DNA from: Xanthomonas populi
GTDB taxonomy: Bacteria > Pseudomonadota > Gammaproteobacteria > Xanthomonadales > Xanthomonadaceae
Direction: 5' to 3'
DNA length: 64,000 nucleotides
NCBI RefSeq assembly: GCF_002940065.1
Contig: NZ_MDEJ01000003.1
Location: 1 to 64,000 of the forward strand
The position numbers and the translations under genes are program-made. The notes below the pieces were generated by a model. It did no database searches. It saw only the letters and a program-made list of their open reading frames with translations, and was not told where the DNA came from. Of this stretch, positions 54,133 through 62,776 are shown in pieces; within the stretch, counting starts at the first letter, position 1; every line of letters begins with the position of its first letter.

Positions 54133-55423
54133 GCAGCGCCCGTTGGGCCGCCGGGTCTTGGTGTGGCTGTTTGGCTACACGTTGTTGATGACACTTGCGG
54201 TGTTCGGCACCGCGCAGTATCTGCACGAGCGCGCCGAACACGGCGTCTGGCGCTCGCTGCTCAACTCCGAACTGGACAGCATTCTGGACCGTAGCGCGCA
54301 GGATCCGGGCTATCACTGGCAGGATTCGGACACCTTGCGGCTATACCGCATCGACGACAGTGCAGCGCTACCGCCGGTGCTGCGGACGCTGCATCCCGGC
54401 CTGCACGACGGCCTGGAAATCGCCGGCCACCAGAGTGCGGTGATGGTGCGCGACACCGGGCATGACGGCCGCCTGGCGCTGGTGCTGGACATCACCGATT
54501 TCGAAGCGCTCGAAAAATTCCTCACCCGCTGGATGCTCGCCGCGGGCATCGCGCTGATCAGCATCACGTTGGTGATGGGCACCTACGCGATGGCGCGGCT
54601 AGTGCGGCCGCTGGTGGAGCTGGCGCGCGATATTGCTGCGCTGCGCCCGGAACAGCGCGCGCAACGTATTTCGGTGGGACCGCAAGGCAGTGCCGAGCTG
54701 TACGTCATCGCCGATGCGCTCAACGATTATCTCGAACGCAATGGCCAGTTCGTCGGACGCGAACGCGCCTTCATCGACAGCGCCAGCCACGAGTTGCGCA
54801 CACCGATCGCGGTGATCGGCAACGCGGCCGAACTGGCGCTGGAGCAGCCCGGTACACCGCCTGCGGTGTGCCTGCAGCTTGAGCGCATCGCCCATACCAG
54901 CGCTGCGGTGGAGCAACTGATCACCTTGTTGCTGGTGTTGGCCAAGGATCCCGGCCGGCTGGCCCACGGCAGCGATACGGTGCGTCTGGATCAGCTGTTG
55001 CCGGAGATCGTCGCCGACCACGCGCATCTGTGCGCGGACAAGGACCTGCAGGTTGTCATCGACGCGTTGGCGCCATGCAGCCTGACCGCGCCGGTTGCCA
55101 TTGTGCAGACCGCCATCGGCAATCTGCTGCGCAACGCGATCGAGAACAGCGACCGCGGCATTATCCGCGTCTGGCTCTCTCCACCGGGCGTGGTGCGCAT
55201 CGCCGACCCGGGCCATGGCATGACGCCGGAAGAAATCAGTGCCATCTATGCGCGGCTGGCGCGCGGCAACGCACGCCAGGGTAATGGCATCGGTCTGGAA
55301 TTGATCGGCCGCTTGTGCGAACACCTGGGTTGGCATTTGAACCTGGATTCCAACGCAGGGCAGGGTACGGTGGCCACGCTGGACCTATCCGGCTCGACGG
55401 TTGCGACCGGGCTGCAAGGATAA
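54125..55423 (+). CDS. Sensor histidine kinase paired with the OmpR-type regulator
   Basis: A 432-residue protein: a membrane helix at about 10-30, a periplasmic sensor loop to about 135, a second helix (LAAGIALISITLVMGTYAMA), HAMP region, the dimerisation helix with phospho-His222 in FIDSASHELRTPIAV, and an ATPase domain with NLLRNAIENS, IADPGHGM and GNGIGLELIG. The sensor loop is short and Asp-rich in parts (QDSDTLRLYRIDDS), reminiscent of metal or peptide sensing, but no ligand can be named. Confidence 0.93.
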   Translation: MAKQRPLGRRVLVWLFGYTLLMTLAVFGTAQYLHERAEHGVWRSLLNSELDSILDRSAQDPGYHWQDSDTLRLYRIDDSAALPPVLRTLHPGLHDGLEIAGHQSAVMVRDTGHDGRLALVLDITDFEALEKFLTRWMLAAGIALISITLVMGTYAMARLVRPLVELARDIAALRPEQRAQRISVGPQGSAELYVIADALNDYLERNGQFVGRERAFIDSASHELRTPIAVIGNAAELALEQPGTPPAVCLQLERIAHTSAAVEQLITLLLVLAKDPGRLAHGSDTVRLDQLLPEIVADHAHLCADKDLQVVIDALAPCSLTAPVAIVQTAIGNLLRNAIENSDRGIIRVWLSPPGVVRIADPGHGMTPEEISAIYARLARGNARQGNGIGLELIGRLCEHLGWHLNLDSNAGQGTVATLDLSGSTVATGLQG

Positions 55424-55565
55424 ATGGTCGCTGTGCGTATTGCGTGTGCAGCGCTCATCGCATTGATGGTTGTGCTCGTACCGCCGGGTGCTGGCGTATC
55501 ACTAGAGAAATTACATCAGCGAGCACGCAACTAGCGTCGATCTCGCATCCGCAGTCGTATCAAAC
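55424..55565. other. Spacer after the kinase gene
   Basis: About 140 bases between convergent genes. No strong hairpin with a T-tract was seen. Confidence 0.35.
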
Positions 55566-56075
55566 TCACGCAGCACTCAACACCGGCAACAACCCGCGCG
55601 CGCTCAACCAGCTACGCGCGTTTTCCGCATCCTGCTCGAACCATGCGCGCGTTGATCCGAGTCGATACGTATAGCCCCAGGTGTCCATGTCGGCCATCAG
55701 GCGGGCGCTGCCCACACCGGGCAACTGATCGGCCAGCAGGATCTGCAGATAACAGGTGGCGTCTTCTTCATCCACCGAATCGGTGGCATCGGTATGCACG
55801 GCGGCACGCTTTTCTGCGGGCAACACGATCAGATGCCCGGCCTCATGCAACAGCGAATGCACCGGAGTGTCCTCGCGCACATACACATCGCAACCGATGA
55901 TGCCGGCTTCCGGCTCGCCCCAGAAACTGCCCGGTATCGGCGCGCAGGCATCTACGCGATGCAGGCGCAGACCATAACGTGCGAGCAGGGCGGCGGGTGC
56001 GTCCAGGCCGATATCGCCCACGCACAACACGCTGGGTGACGTGGGGGTTGCAGAAGAGTCGATGGTCACGCGCAA
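55566..56075 (-). CDS. Uncharacterised protein with an HExxH metallopeptidase-like motif
   Basis: A 169-residue protein with no signal peptide. The motif HSLLHEAGHLIVLP (HEAGH around residues 77-81) matches the zinc-binding HExxH helix, and acidic residues downstream (SVDEEDATCYLQ) could offer a third ligand, as in small gluzincin-like proteins. I do not recognise the family. The start is uncertain (TTG 56075, GTG 56069). It is convergent with the kinase gene and separated from the min operon by that operon's terminator. Metallopeptidase activity is only a suggestion. Confidence 0.65.
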   Translation of the reverse strand: MRVTIDSSATPTSPSVLCVGDIGLDAPAALLARYGLRLHRVDACAPIPGSFWGEPEAGIIGCDVYVREDTPVHSLLHEAGHLIVLPAEKRAAVHTDATDSVDEEDATCYLQILLADQLPGVGSARLMADMDTWGYTYRLGSTRAWFEQDAENARSWLSARGLLPVLSAA

Positions 56076-56099
56076 TGGCTCGCGTCAGTTAGAGTCTTT

Positions 56100-56130
56100 A
56101 AAAAAAAACGGCACCGTAGAAACACGGTGC
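56100..56130 (-). terminator. Terminator of the minCDE operon
   Basis: Stem GCACCGT (56111-56117) with ACGGTGC (56124-56130). On the minus strand it is followed by about nine T (the A-run at 56100-56108). It lies 134 bases past the minE stop, with repeat copy D in between. Confidence 0.85.
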
Positions 56131-56150
56131 TTTCGATAGTGTTCGCAGTA

Positions 56151-56263
56151 GCTAGCAGAACATAGCGAGCAGTCGCCAGGTGGGCGTGTGTGGCGCGGAG
56201 GTGCCGATTCCGAGCACCGGCCGGGCCTGCCTGGCGACCGCGCAGTCGTTCTGGCAGCCAGTC
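56151..56263 (-). repeat. Diverged copy D of the inverted-terminal-repeat element, reverse orientation
   Basis: On the minus strand it reads CTGCCAGAACGACTGCGCGG near one end, then GGTGCTCGGAATCGGCACCT, then CACCTGGCGACTGCTCGCTA, in the same order as copies A and B but about 30 bases shorter and without the terminal GAGCGGCTAAC. It abuts the minE stop codon. Confidence 0.7.
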
Positions 56264-56521
56264 TTACTTGTCGCCGTCTTCCGGCAACGCCACCGAGATA
56301 TCCAGCACGTCGTGCTCGCCATCCTTGACCAGATCCACCCGCACCGCATCGGCGTCGATGTTGACGTACTTCTTGATCACTCCCAGCAATTCGCGCTGCA
56401 GCAGCGGCAAGTAATCCGGACCACCGCGATGGTTGCGCTCCTGCGCAATGATGATCTGCAGGCGGTTCTTGGCCGTCTCGGCGGTGTTCTTCTTGTTCTT
56501 GAGAAAATCGAGCAGGCCCAT
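56264..56521 (-). CDS. minE: Cell division topological specificity factor MinE
   Basis: An 85-residue protein. The N-terminal MinD-binding/membrane segment is [18 protein letters not shown], followed by [11 protein letters not shown] and the C-terminal dimer domain ([20 protein letters not shown]). It drives MinCD pole-to-pole oscillation. The start is two bases after the minD stop. Third gene of the operon. Confidence 0.97.
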   Translation of the reverse strand: MGLLDFLKNKKNTAETAKNRLQIIIAQERNHRGGPDYLPLLQRELLGVIKKYVNIDADAVRVDLVKDGEHDVLDISVALPEDGDK

Positions 56522-56523
56522 GC

Positions 56524-57333
56524 TTACCCTCCGAACAGCTTGCTGAAGAAGCCTTTCTTCTCCACGGTGATGAAGCGCATCGGGCGGTCTTCGCCCATGA
56601 TGCGTGCGACAGCGTCATCGTAGGCTTGGCCTGCCGGCGACTCGGCATCCAGGATCACCGGCTCGCCCTTGTTGGAAGCGTTGAGCACGTCGCCGGATTC
56701 GGGAATCACGCCGATGGCCTTGAGCCCCAGCACTTCTTCCACGTCGGTGATGCTGAGCATCTCGCCGCCTTCCACCCGGCCCGGGCTGTAGCGGGTCAGC
56801 AGCAGGAAGGCCGGCACGTTATGACCTTCCTCGGCCTTGCGGGTCTTGGAATCGAGCAGGCCGATGATGCGGTCCGAGTCGCGCACCGACGAGACTTCCG
56901 GGTTGACCACCACCACTGCACGGTCGGCGAAATACATCGCCAAAAACGCGCCTTTTTCGATGCCGGCCGGCGAGTCGCAGACGATGTACTCAAAGCCCTC
57001 GGCAGCCAGGTTCTTGAGCACCTTCTCCACGCCTTCCTGGGTCAGCGCGTCCTTGTCGCGGGTCTGCGATGCAGCCAGCACGTACAGGTTGTCGAAGCGC
57101 TTGTCCTTGATCAGCGACTGATTGAGCGTGGCTTCGCCGTGCACGACGTTGACAAAGTCGTACACCACGCGCCGCTCGCAGCCCATGATCAGGTCCAGGT
57201 TGCGCAGACCGACGTCGAAGTCGATGACCGCGACCTTCTTGCCGCGCCGTGCCAGCCCGCAGGCCAGGCTCGCGCTGGTGGTGGTCTTGCCAACGCCGCC
57301 CTTGCCGGAGGTGACTACGATGATTTCAGCCAA
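56524..57333 (-). CDS. minD: Septum site-determining ATPase MinD
   Basis: A 269-residue ATPase. The deviant Walker [16 protein letters not shown] (about 10-24), [17 protein letters not shown], the switch II region [11 protein letters not shown] and a C-terminal amphipathic helix ([11 protein letters not shown]) for membrane binding are all present. It recruits MinC to the membrane to block polar septation. Confidence 0.98.
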   Translation of the reverse strand: MAEIIVVTSGKGGVGKTTTSASLACGLARRGKKVAVIDFDVGLRNLDLIMGCERRVVYDFVNVVHGEATLNQSLIKDKRFDNLYVLAASQTRDKDALTQEGVEKVLKNLAAEGFEYIVCDSPAGIEKGAFLAMYFADRAVVVVNPEVSSVRDSDRIIGLLDSKTRKAEEGHNVPAFLLLTRYSPGRVEGGEMLSITDVEEVLGLKAIGVIPESGDVLNASNKGEPVILDAESPAGQAYDDAVARIMGEDRPMRFITVEKKGFFSKLFGG

Positions 57334-57369
57334 AGGATTTCTCCGAAATATTTCTGTGGTTGGGCTGCG

Positions 57370-58107
57370 TCAGTCCAGCGCAGCGATCTTGATCTGATCC
57401 TGCTCCAGCCAGACCTGGACGGCCTTGCCACGCAGTTCCATGGGGACATCGTCCAGCACCTTGTAATGGCCAGCGATGGCGACCAGTTCGGCGTGGAAAT
57501 CGCGGCAGAAGATGCGCGCGTCGGTATTGCCTTGCGCACCGGCCAACGCGCGGCCACGCAGGGTACCGTAGATATGGATGCTGCCGTCGGCGATCACCTC
57601 CGCCCCGGCACCCACCGTACTGAGTACGGTCAGGTCGCAGTTCTCCGCATACAGCTGCTGGCCCGAACGCACCGCGTTGCGTTGCATGCGGCCAGGGGCC
57701 GGCCGCACGACCGGCGGCGCCGGTTCGGCGCGCGCAGGCGGCTGCGGTGGGCTCACCGCAGTCGGCTCGTATTGCGCACGGAACTTGGCCAGCAGCGGCA
57801 CGCCGAGCTGCTGCGACAGCAGGTCGATCTCGCTGGTCCCGTAGGCCAATGCAACCGGCAGCACGCCGGCCGCGCGCAAACCATCCAGCAGCGCCTTGGC
57901 TGTGGTCACATCGGGCAATTGCGACAAGCCACCAAAATCCAGGATCACCGCCGCACGTCCAAACAACTTGGGCGCGCGGGTCACACGTTCCTGCATCTCA
58001 CGCAGCAAGCGCGGCACATCCAGCGTGCGCACGCGCAGATTGGCAATGCCCACCTGGCCGATCTTCAGTTCGCCGGCTTGTTCAAAATCCACATTCACGC
58101 TCGACAC
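57370..58107 (-). CDS. minC: Septum site-determining protein MinC
   Basis: A 245-residue inhibitor of FtsZ polymerisation. The N-terminal domain ends in a Pro/Ala-rich linker (about 118-140, PPQPPARAEPAPP). The C-terminal right-handed beta-helix has VRSGQQLYAENCDLTVLSTV and DGSIHIYGTLRGRALAGAQG. It is first of minCDE, 36 bases ahead of minD. A GNAT gene ends three bases upstream, so it may share that promoter. Confidence 0.96.
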   Translation of the reverse strand: MSSVNVDFEQAGELKIGQVGIANLRVRTLDVPRLLREMQERVTRAPKLFGRAAVILDFGGLSQLPDVTTAKALLDGLRAAGVLPVALAYGTSEIDLLSQQLGVPLLAKFRAQYEPTAVSPPQPPARAEPAPPVVRPAPGRMQRNAVRSGQQLYAENCDLTVLSTVGAGAEVIADGSIHIYGTLRGRALAGAQGNTDARIFCRDFHAELVAIAGHYKVLDDVPMELRGKAVQVWLEQDQIKIAALD

Positions 58108-58110
58108 GCC

Positions 58111-58710
58111 TTAGCTCCCCGTCGGTGGGTTGTCGGTGGCGGCGGCATGACGCGGCCGGCCGACCCACGGCAACTGCTCGGGCAACCTGCCGCCATAGGT
58201 TTCTTTGACCCACGGATAGCTGCACATGTCTTTCATCAGCATGCTGGCGCGCACTTCCACATCGGCCATGGTGTTCTGGCCGACCTCGCGGAAACCGAAG
58301 CTGCCATGGAACAACAACGCCGCATCGGCGCCATGGTCCAGGAACACTTCGCAGGCCAGTTGCGGGTAGCGCAACTCGGTGTAGCTCTGCACATCGGCAT
58401 AGAACGCACGCCCGACGCCACCACCGCGGCGGCGACTAGCGACCACGATGCGGTCGATGTAGAAAAATTCCGGATGACGGTCCCGGAACCAGGCGAAATT
58501 GCTGCTGTCATGCGCACTGCTGCTACCGAACCCGACCAGAAACCCGGCCAGGTTGCCGTCGCGCTCGGCGACGCGAAAATATTCGGCCTGCTCATAGAAG
58601 CGCTGCAGTTTGTTTGGATCCAGCGGCAGGATTGCCAGTCCGGCATTGTTGTTCAGGGCCAGGACGGAATCGAGCTCGTGCTCGCGCACGTCGCGGATAA
58701 CGATCGACAT
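58111..58710 (-). CDS. GNAT-family acetyltransferase
   Basis: A 199-residue protein starting at ATG 58710 with GGAG upstream. The acetyl-CoA loop is IVVASRRRGGGVGRAFYADV (R/Q-x-x-G-x-G/A). Other motifs are PEFFYIDRI and LLFHGSFGFREVGQ. The substrate is unknown. It ends three bases before minC, an unusual neighbour for a min operon. Confidence 0.9.
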   Translation of the reverse strand: MSIVIRDVREHELDSVLALNNNAGLAILPLDPNKLQRFYEQAEYFRVAERDGNLAGFLVGFGSSSAHDSSNFAWFRDRHPEFFYIDRIVVASRRRGGGVGRAFYADVQSYTELRYPQLACEVFLDHGADAALLFHGSFGFREVGQNTMADVEVRASMLMKDMCSYPWVKETYGGRLPEQLPWVGRPRHAAATDNPPTGS

Positions 58711-58898
58711 TAGGACTCCGTGGGGTAACGCTCTCGACCCGAAATCGGATCTGCGTCGGATTATCGCATGCGTGGCCTGAAGCGGCGACCTGTTCGGGTC
58801 GTTCGACAAGTGACGCCACGCCTCAAACGATGCATGCCGTGCGCATGCATGACTTCCGGCAAGAGGGCAGGGCTGCGCGTTGCGCCTAAGATGCTTAC
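58711..58898. other. Divergent spacer between GNAT-min and the NarL-type system
   Basis: About 190 bases, presumably holding both promoters. No palindrome stands out. Confidence 0.35.
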
Positions 58899-60095
58899 AT
58901 GTTGGGATACCTCAGTCATATGCGCGTCCTGCGCTTCGCCGGCCTGTTCACCTGGGCGATGATCGCCATGCCGTTGGTGTACACCTATTTGCCTGTCGCC
59001 GAAGAGGGCGATCACCGCAGCGTGGCCGAAGCCGTGCTGATGTCGGGGTTCTTCGTCGGCTTCGGCGCCAGCTACTTCTGGCTGACCCGGGGTTTGAACA
59101 GCGGCGGCCACGCGCATTGGTACGACCGGCTGATTCTGCTCCTGCTCACCATCTTCGCGCTGGCGGTCAGTTATCTGAGCGGCACCGGGCTGGGCAGCAT
59201 CCTGATGATGGTGGCGGCGGGGGTGATCCCCTGGCTGCTGCCACTGCGCATCGGGGTGGCCTGGCTGGTGCTCAGCCAGCTGGCGGTGCTGCCGGTGTTC
59301 TATTACCTGCGTCCGGACTTCACCTTGTTCGCCGCATTGATGCAGTCGTTGTTGTATGGCGGCTTTTCGATGTTCATCTTCGTGACCAGCCTGGTTGCGC
59401 GCCAGCAGACCGATGCGCGCGAAGAACAGCGCCGGCTCAATGCCGAATTACGCGCCACCCGCGCGCTGTTGGCCGAAAGCGCCCGCATCAACGAGCGCAC
59501 CCGCATCTCGCGCGAACTGCATGATCTGCTCGGCCACCACCTCACCGCGCTGAGCCTGAATCTGGAAGTGGCCGGCCACATCACCGAAGGCCAGGCCCAG
59601 GAACACGTGCGCCAGGCGCATACGCTGGCCAAGCTGTTGCTCACCGACGTGCGCGAGGCAGTCAGCCACCTGCGCGATAGCGGCGCCATCGATCTGGAAG
59701 CCGCATTGCGTCCGCTGGTGACCCAGGTGCCATCGCTGGACATCCATCTGGACATCGCCCAGCCACTGACCCTGGACGACCCCGAGCGCGCCCACGTGCT
59801 GCTGCGCTGTACCCAGGAAATCATCACCAATGCGGTGCGCCATGCCGGTGCGCGCAATCTGTGGATCCAGGTCCGCCGCGATGCCGACACCGTGCTGATC
59901 GACGCGCGCGACGACGGCCATGGCGCCGACACGGTGGCGCCCGGCAACGGGCTGCGCGGCATGCGCGAACGCCTGAACCAGTATGGTGGCCAGCTCGAGA
60001 TTCAAACCCGGCGGGGTGACGGCTTCGGCCTGCGCATCTGCGTTCCAGGCGCGCCGGCACTGATGCCTGCGGCCGTGACCCAAGGAGTGTTTTAG
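58899..60095 (+). CDS. NarL/DesK-type sensor histidine kinase
   Basis: A 398-residue protein with five or six membrane helices in the first 165 residues (FFVGFGASYFWLTRG, LILLLLTIFALAVSYLSG, IPWLLPLRIGVAWLVLSQLA), then the HisKA_3 motif RTRISRELHDLLGHHLTALS (phospho-His208) and an ATPase domain with EIITNAVRHA, DDGHGAD and GNGLRGMRERL. DesK-like kinases with such membrane sensors read membrane fluidity or lipid state. The stop is directly followed by the regulator ATG. Confidence 0.93.
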   Translation: MLGYLSHMRVLRFAGLFTWAMIAMPLVYTYLPVAEEGDHRSVAEAVLMSGFFVGFGASYFWLTRGLNSGGHAHWYDRLILLLLTIFALAVSYLSGTGLGSILMMVAAGVIPWLLPLRIGVAWLVLSQLAVLPVFYYLRPDFTLFAALMQSLLYGGFSMFIFVTSLVARQQTDAREEQRRLNAELRATRALLAESARINERTRISRELHDLLGHHLTALSLNLEVAGHITEGQAQEHVRQAHTLAKLLLTDVREAVSHLRDSGAIDLEAALRPLVTQVPSLDIHLDIAQPLTLDDPERAHVLLRCTQEIITNAVRHAGARNLWIQVRRDADTVLIDARDDGHGADTVAPGNGLRGMRERLNQYGGQLEIQTRRGDGFGLRICVPGAPALMPAAVTQGVF

Positions 60096-60737
60096 ATGAT
60101 CCGTGTGTGCCTGGTCGACGACCAAACCCTGGTACGCCAGGGCATCCGCTCGCTGCTGGCGCTGGACAACGGCATCGAAGTGGTCGCCGAGGCCTGCGAC
60201 GGCAAGCAGGCGGTCGAGCAGATCCCGCAGATTCAGCCCCATGTGGTGCTGATGGACATGCGCATGCCGGTAATGTCCGGCCTGGAGGCGCTACAGATGC
60301 TCTCGCGCAACGGCACGCTGCCGCCGACGATCATCCTGACCACCTTCGACGACGACCAACTGGTGCTGGCTGGGCTCAAGGCCGGCGCCAAGGGCTATCT
60401 GCTCAAGGATGTCTCGCTGGAACAACTGGTCGGCGCGATCCGCACCGTGGCCGGCGGCGGATCGCTGGTGCAGCCGGCGGTGACCCAGCGCCTGTTGTCG
60501 GGCCTGGAGCACATGCGTAACGAGTTCGTCAGCCTGGACCGGCCCGACCCGCTCACCGACCGCGAGACCGAGATCCTGCGGCTGATGGCCAGCGGATTCT
60601 CCAACAAGGAGATCGCCAATTCGCTGGGCGTGGCCGAGGGCACCATCAAGAATCATGTGTCCAACATTCTGTCCAAGCTCGGTGTGCGCGATCGCACCCG
60701 CGCGGTGCTGAAGGCCTTCGAGCTGCAGTTGGTGTGA
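60096..60737 (+). CDS. NarL/DesR-type response regulator
   Basis: A 213-residue protein. The receiver domain has CLVDDQTLVRQGIR, Asp54 in VVLMDMRMPVMSG and AKGYLLKDVSLEQLV; the C-terminal LuxR-type helix-turn-helix is LTDRETEILRLMASGFSNKE with VAEGTIKNHVSNIL. It begins immediately after the kinase stop. No desaturase or other target gene is adjacent. Confidence 0.95.
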   Translation: MIRVCLVDDQTLVRQGIRSLLALDNGIEVVAEACDGKQAVEQIPQIQPHVVLMDMRMPVMSGLEALQMLSRNGTLPPTIILTTFDDDQLVLAGLKAGAKGYLLKDVSLEQLVGAIRTVAGGGSLVQPAVTQRLLSGLEHMRNEFVSLDRPDPLTDRETEILRLMASGFSNKEIANSLGVAEGTIKNHVSNILSKLGVRDRTRAVLKAFELQLV

Positions 60738-61133
60738 CGGCATTTTCCTACAGCTTTGATTCCCTCTCGGCGTCGAGGCGCGCGCGCGCCTGCGCGTTCT
60801 ACTTTGCAGGCGCGCCTGATTCACGACGGCGCGATTCGATGCAGCGCGGTCTTACGCATTTGTATGGAGCAGGCCACCGGGGACCACGAATACGCCACGC
60901 CATCGCTGCATCACACACAGGCATCGCGCGATGTGAATGATAGCGGCGCGCAATCCGCCCAAACCCCTGCCTGGATGGGGGATTGCGTCGCTGTGCAACG
61001 CGTGTCTTGCGGTAGATGACTCCGCAAGACCGCGCTACCCGTCGCACAACTGAACATCTTTCTCGAAGCCTGCTAGGATGTCCGCTTCGCTTCACTCAAC
61101 CCGGCCGTGGGATCGGCCCCGGAGACCTCCTGA
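60738..61133. other. Non-coding gap with a GC-rich hairpin
   Basis: About 395 bases. An inverted repeat GCGCGCCTG (60784-60792) / CAGGCGCGC (60807-60815) lies about 50 bases past the regulator stop, without a T-tract. The rest presumably holds the promoter of the SRPBCC gene. No gene is supported. Confidence 0.5.
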
Positions 61134-62306
61134 ATGACCCGTATTATCGAGTTCCTGATCGCCTTGGGGATCGTGGCTGGCTTGTTTGTCTTGGTGGGCT
61201 TGGTGTTGCCCTCGGAGCGGCAGATGTCCGAGAGTGTTGAGACCAACCGCAGAATGACGATTGTTTACGACACCGTGAACAGCTTCCGTCGTTTCAAGGA
61301 TTGGAATCCACTTGTGCTGCGTGACCCCAAGCTCCAGCTGAAGCTGGCCGGCCCTGAAGAGGGCAAGGGTGCACGTATTGAGTACAGCTCCACCGAAGGT
61401 TATATCGGCAAGGGCAGCTGGGAGATCACCAACAGCGTCAAGAACGAGCGTGTTGAGATTTCGATCGACGATCCCACCAAGGGTTATGACAAGGCCACCA
61501 ATTTCACCCTGGTGCCGACCGGTAAGAACAATAAGAACGTCAAGATCACCCAGGACTACAGCGTCAAGTACGGCTGGAACCTGTTCGGTCGTTATGCCGG
61601 CTTGTATGTCAGCCGCCACGTGGGTGACGACCTGAAACTGGGTCTGTCGCGCTTGGCGAGCACACTGTCCACCGTTCCCAATTTCGACTACCGCGCCGAG
61701 CTGGATGGCAAGCCGGTGTTGAGCGATCTCAAGATCGTCGATGTGCCGGCAGAGGACCTGTTGGTCGTCACCGCAGGCAACATTGATCGTGACAACGAGA
61801 CGATCAAGAAGTCGATCAAGGACAACCAGGGGTGGATCAAGCGTGTGATGGACTCCAACGGCCTTGAGACTGCCGGTCCAGTGCGCATCGTCACCACCGA
61901 TTTCGCCTCCGACAAGTACGCCTTCGACGTGGTGCAGCCGGTGCGCAAGCGTGCAGGTGCGGCTCCCAAGCCGGTTGCGGCCAAGGACGATGCCAAGAAA
62001 GATGCCGCCGCCGCTACCGCTGCTCCGGTCGATGCAACGCCGGTCGCCGCCACCGGCGACGAACTGAAGGTCAATATCCCGACCGAAGCACCGGTGAAGT
62101 ACGAGCGTACCAAGGCGCATCGCTCTGCCTATGCAACCTACGCAGGCCACATGGCCGGCCTGGATGCAGTGCGTAGCTCGCTGCGTGCCTGGTCTGCCAC
62201 CAACGGCAACGACGTGACCGAGCGTCCGTACGAGTCGTGGAAGGCAGGTGTGGACAAGTCGTTTACGCCCGACGGTGTCTACGATGTTTACTGGGCCATC
62301 AAGTAA
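61134..62306 (+). CDS. SRPBCC-type protein with N-terminal membrane anchor
   Basis: A 390-residue protein: one N-terminal helix (IEFLIALGIVAGLFVLVGLV), a START/SRPBCC-like domain at about 40-165 (VNSFRRFKDWNPLVLRD and YSSTEGYIGKGSWEITNS are typical of polyketide-cyclase-like folds), a GyrI-like second part, and an Ala/Lys/Asp-rich linker (about 280-310; KRAGAAPKPVAAKDDAKK). Members bind hydrophobic ligands, but the role is unknown. Codon use is slightly less GC-biased than its neighbours (many AAG, GAT, GTT). It is followed by a strong terminator. Confidence 0.82.
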   Translation: MTRIIEFLIALGIVAGLFVLVGLVLPSERQMSESVETNRRMTIVYDTVNSFRRFKDWNPLVLRDPKLQLKLAGPEEGKGARIEYSSTEGYIGKGSWEITNSVKNERVEISIDDPTKGYDKATNFTLVPTGKNNKNVKITQDYSVKYGWNLFGRYAGLYVSRHVGDDLKLGLSRLASTLSTVPNFDYRAELDGKPVLSDLKIVDVPAEDLLVVTAGNIDRDNETIKKSIKDNQGWIKRVMDSNGLETAGPVRIVTTDFASDKYAFDVVQPVRKRAGAAPKPVAAKDDAKKDAAAATAAPVDATPVAATGDELKVNIPTEAPVKYERTKAHRSAYATYAGHMAGLDAVRSSLRAWSATNGNDVTERPYESWKAGVDKSFTPDGVYDVYWAIK

Positions 62307-62339
62307 TCGTTTCAATACGATGATCTGATCCAGACGGAA

Positions 62340-62371
62340 ACGCGCCGCAGCCTTGCGGCGCGTTTTTTTTT
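62340..62371 (+). terminator. Terminator after the SRPBCC gene
   Basis: Stem ACGCGCCGCA (62340-62349), loop GCCT, complement (62354-62363), then a nine-T run. It ends just before the next gene's start. Confidence 0.93.
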
Positions 62372-62402
62372 GCGCCACGGCGCTCCAATGGAGCTTGCCC
62401 TC

Positions 62403-62774
62403 ATGTCTGTGCTCGAACGTCGTAAGAAACATCGCTCGCTGCTGGCGTTCTGCGGCGCACTGTTGGCCGCCAGTGCGGTAGGGTTGTCGGCCTATGCCTC
62501 GCACGGTGTGGCCGATGCAGTGCTGCAATCGCGCCTGCAATTGGCATCGCTGTACGCATTCGGGCACGGCGCGGTTCTGGCCGTGCTCGGCACCACCGAA
62601 ACGCGCGTGCTCGGTCGGATCGGTCTGTATCTGTTGTTGCTCGGCACGCTGTTGTTTAGCGGCAGCCTGGTCGGCGGCGCGTTGCTTCAGTGGCCCACCA
62701 GCCCGGCGCCGGTTGGCGGCGTCAGCCTGATGCTGGGTTGGGTGGTGCTGGCGATCGGCGCGTTGAGGCGCTGA
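62403..62774 (+). CDS. DUF423-family small membrane protein
   Basis: A 123-residue protein of four membrane helices (FCGALLAASAVGLSAYASHG, LYAFGHGAVLAVLG, IGLYLLLLGTLLFSGSLVG, VSLMLGWVVLAIGAL). AYASHG and FSGSLV are family-like (YgdD/DUF423). ATG 62403 is preferred over 62388 because GGAG lies 7-12 bases upstream. Function unknown. It is two bases from the DNA glycosylase gene. Confidence 0.82.
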   Translation: MSVLERRKKHRSLLAFCGALLAASAVGLSAYASHGVADAVLQSRLQLASLYAFGHGAVLAVLGTTETRVLGRIGLYLLLLGTLLFSGSLVGGALLQWPTSPAPVGGVSLMLGWVVLAIGALRR

Positions 62775-62776
62775 GC

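Noticed and set aside
56626..58713. 695-codon plus-strand frame
   Set aside because: Runs antisense across minD, minC and the GNAT gene, all with unmistakable motifs.
60784..60815. GC-rich inverted repeat as a terminator of the NarL-type operon
   Set aside because: Long loop and no T-tract, so only recorded as a hairpin.
61092..62567. 491-codon minus-strand frame
   Set aside because: Antisense to the SRPBCC gene and crosses a strong terminator.
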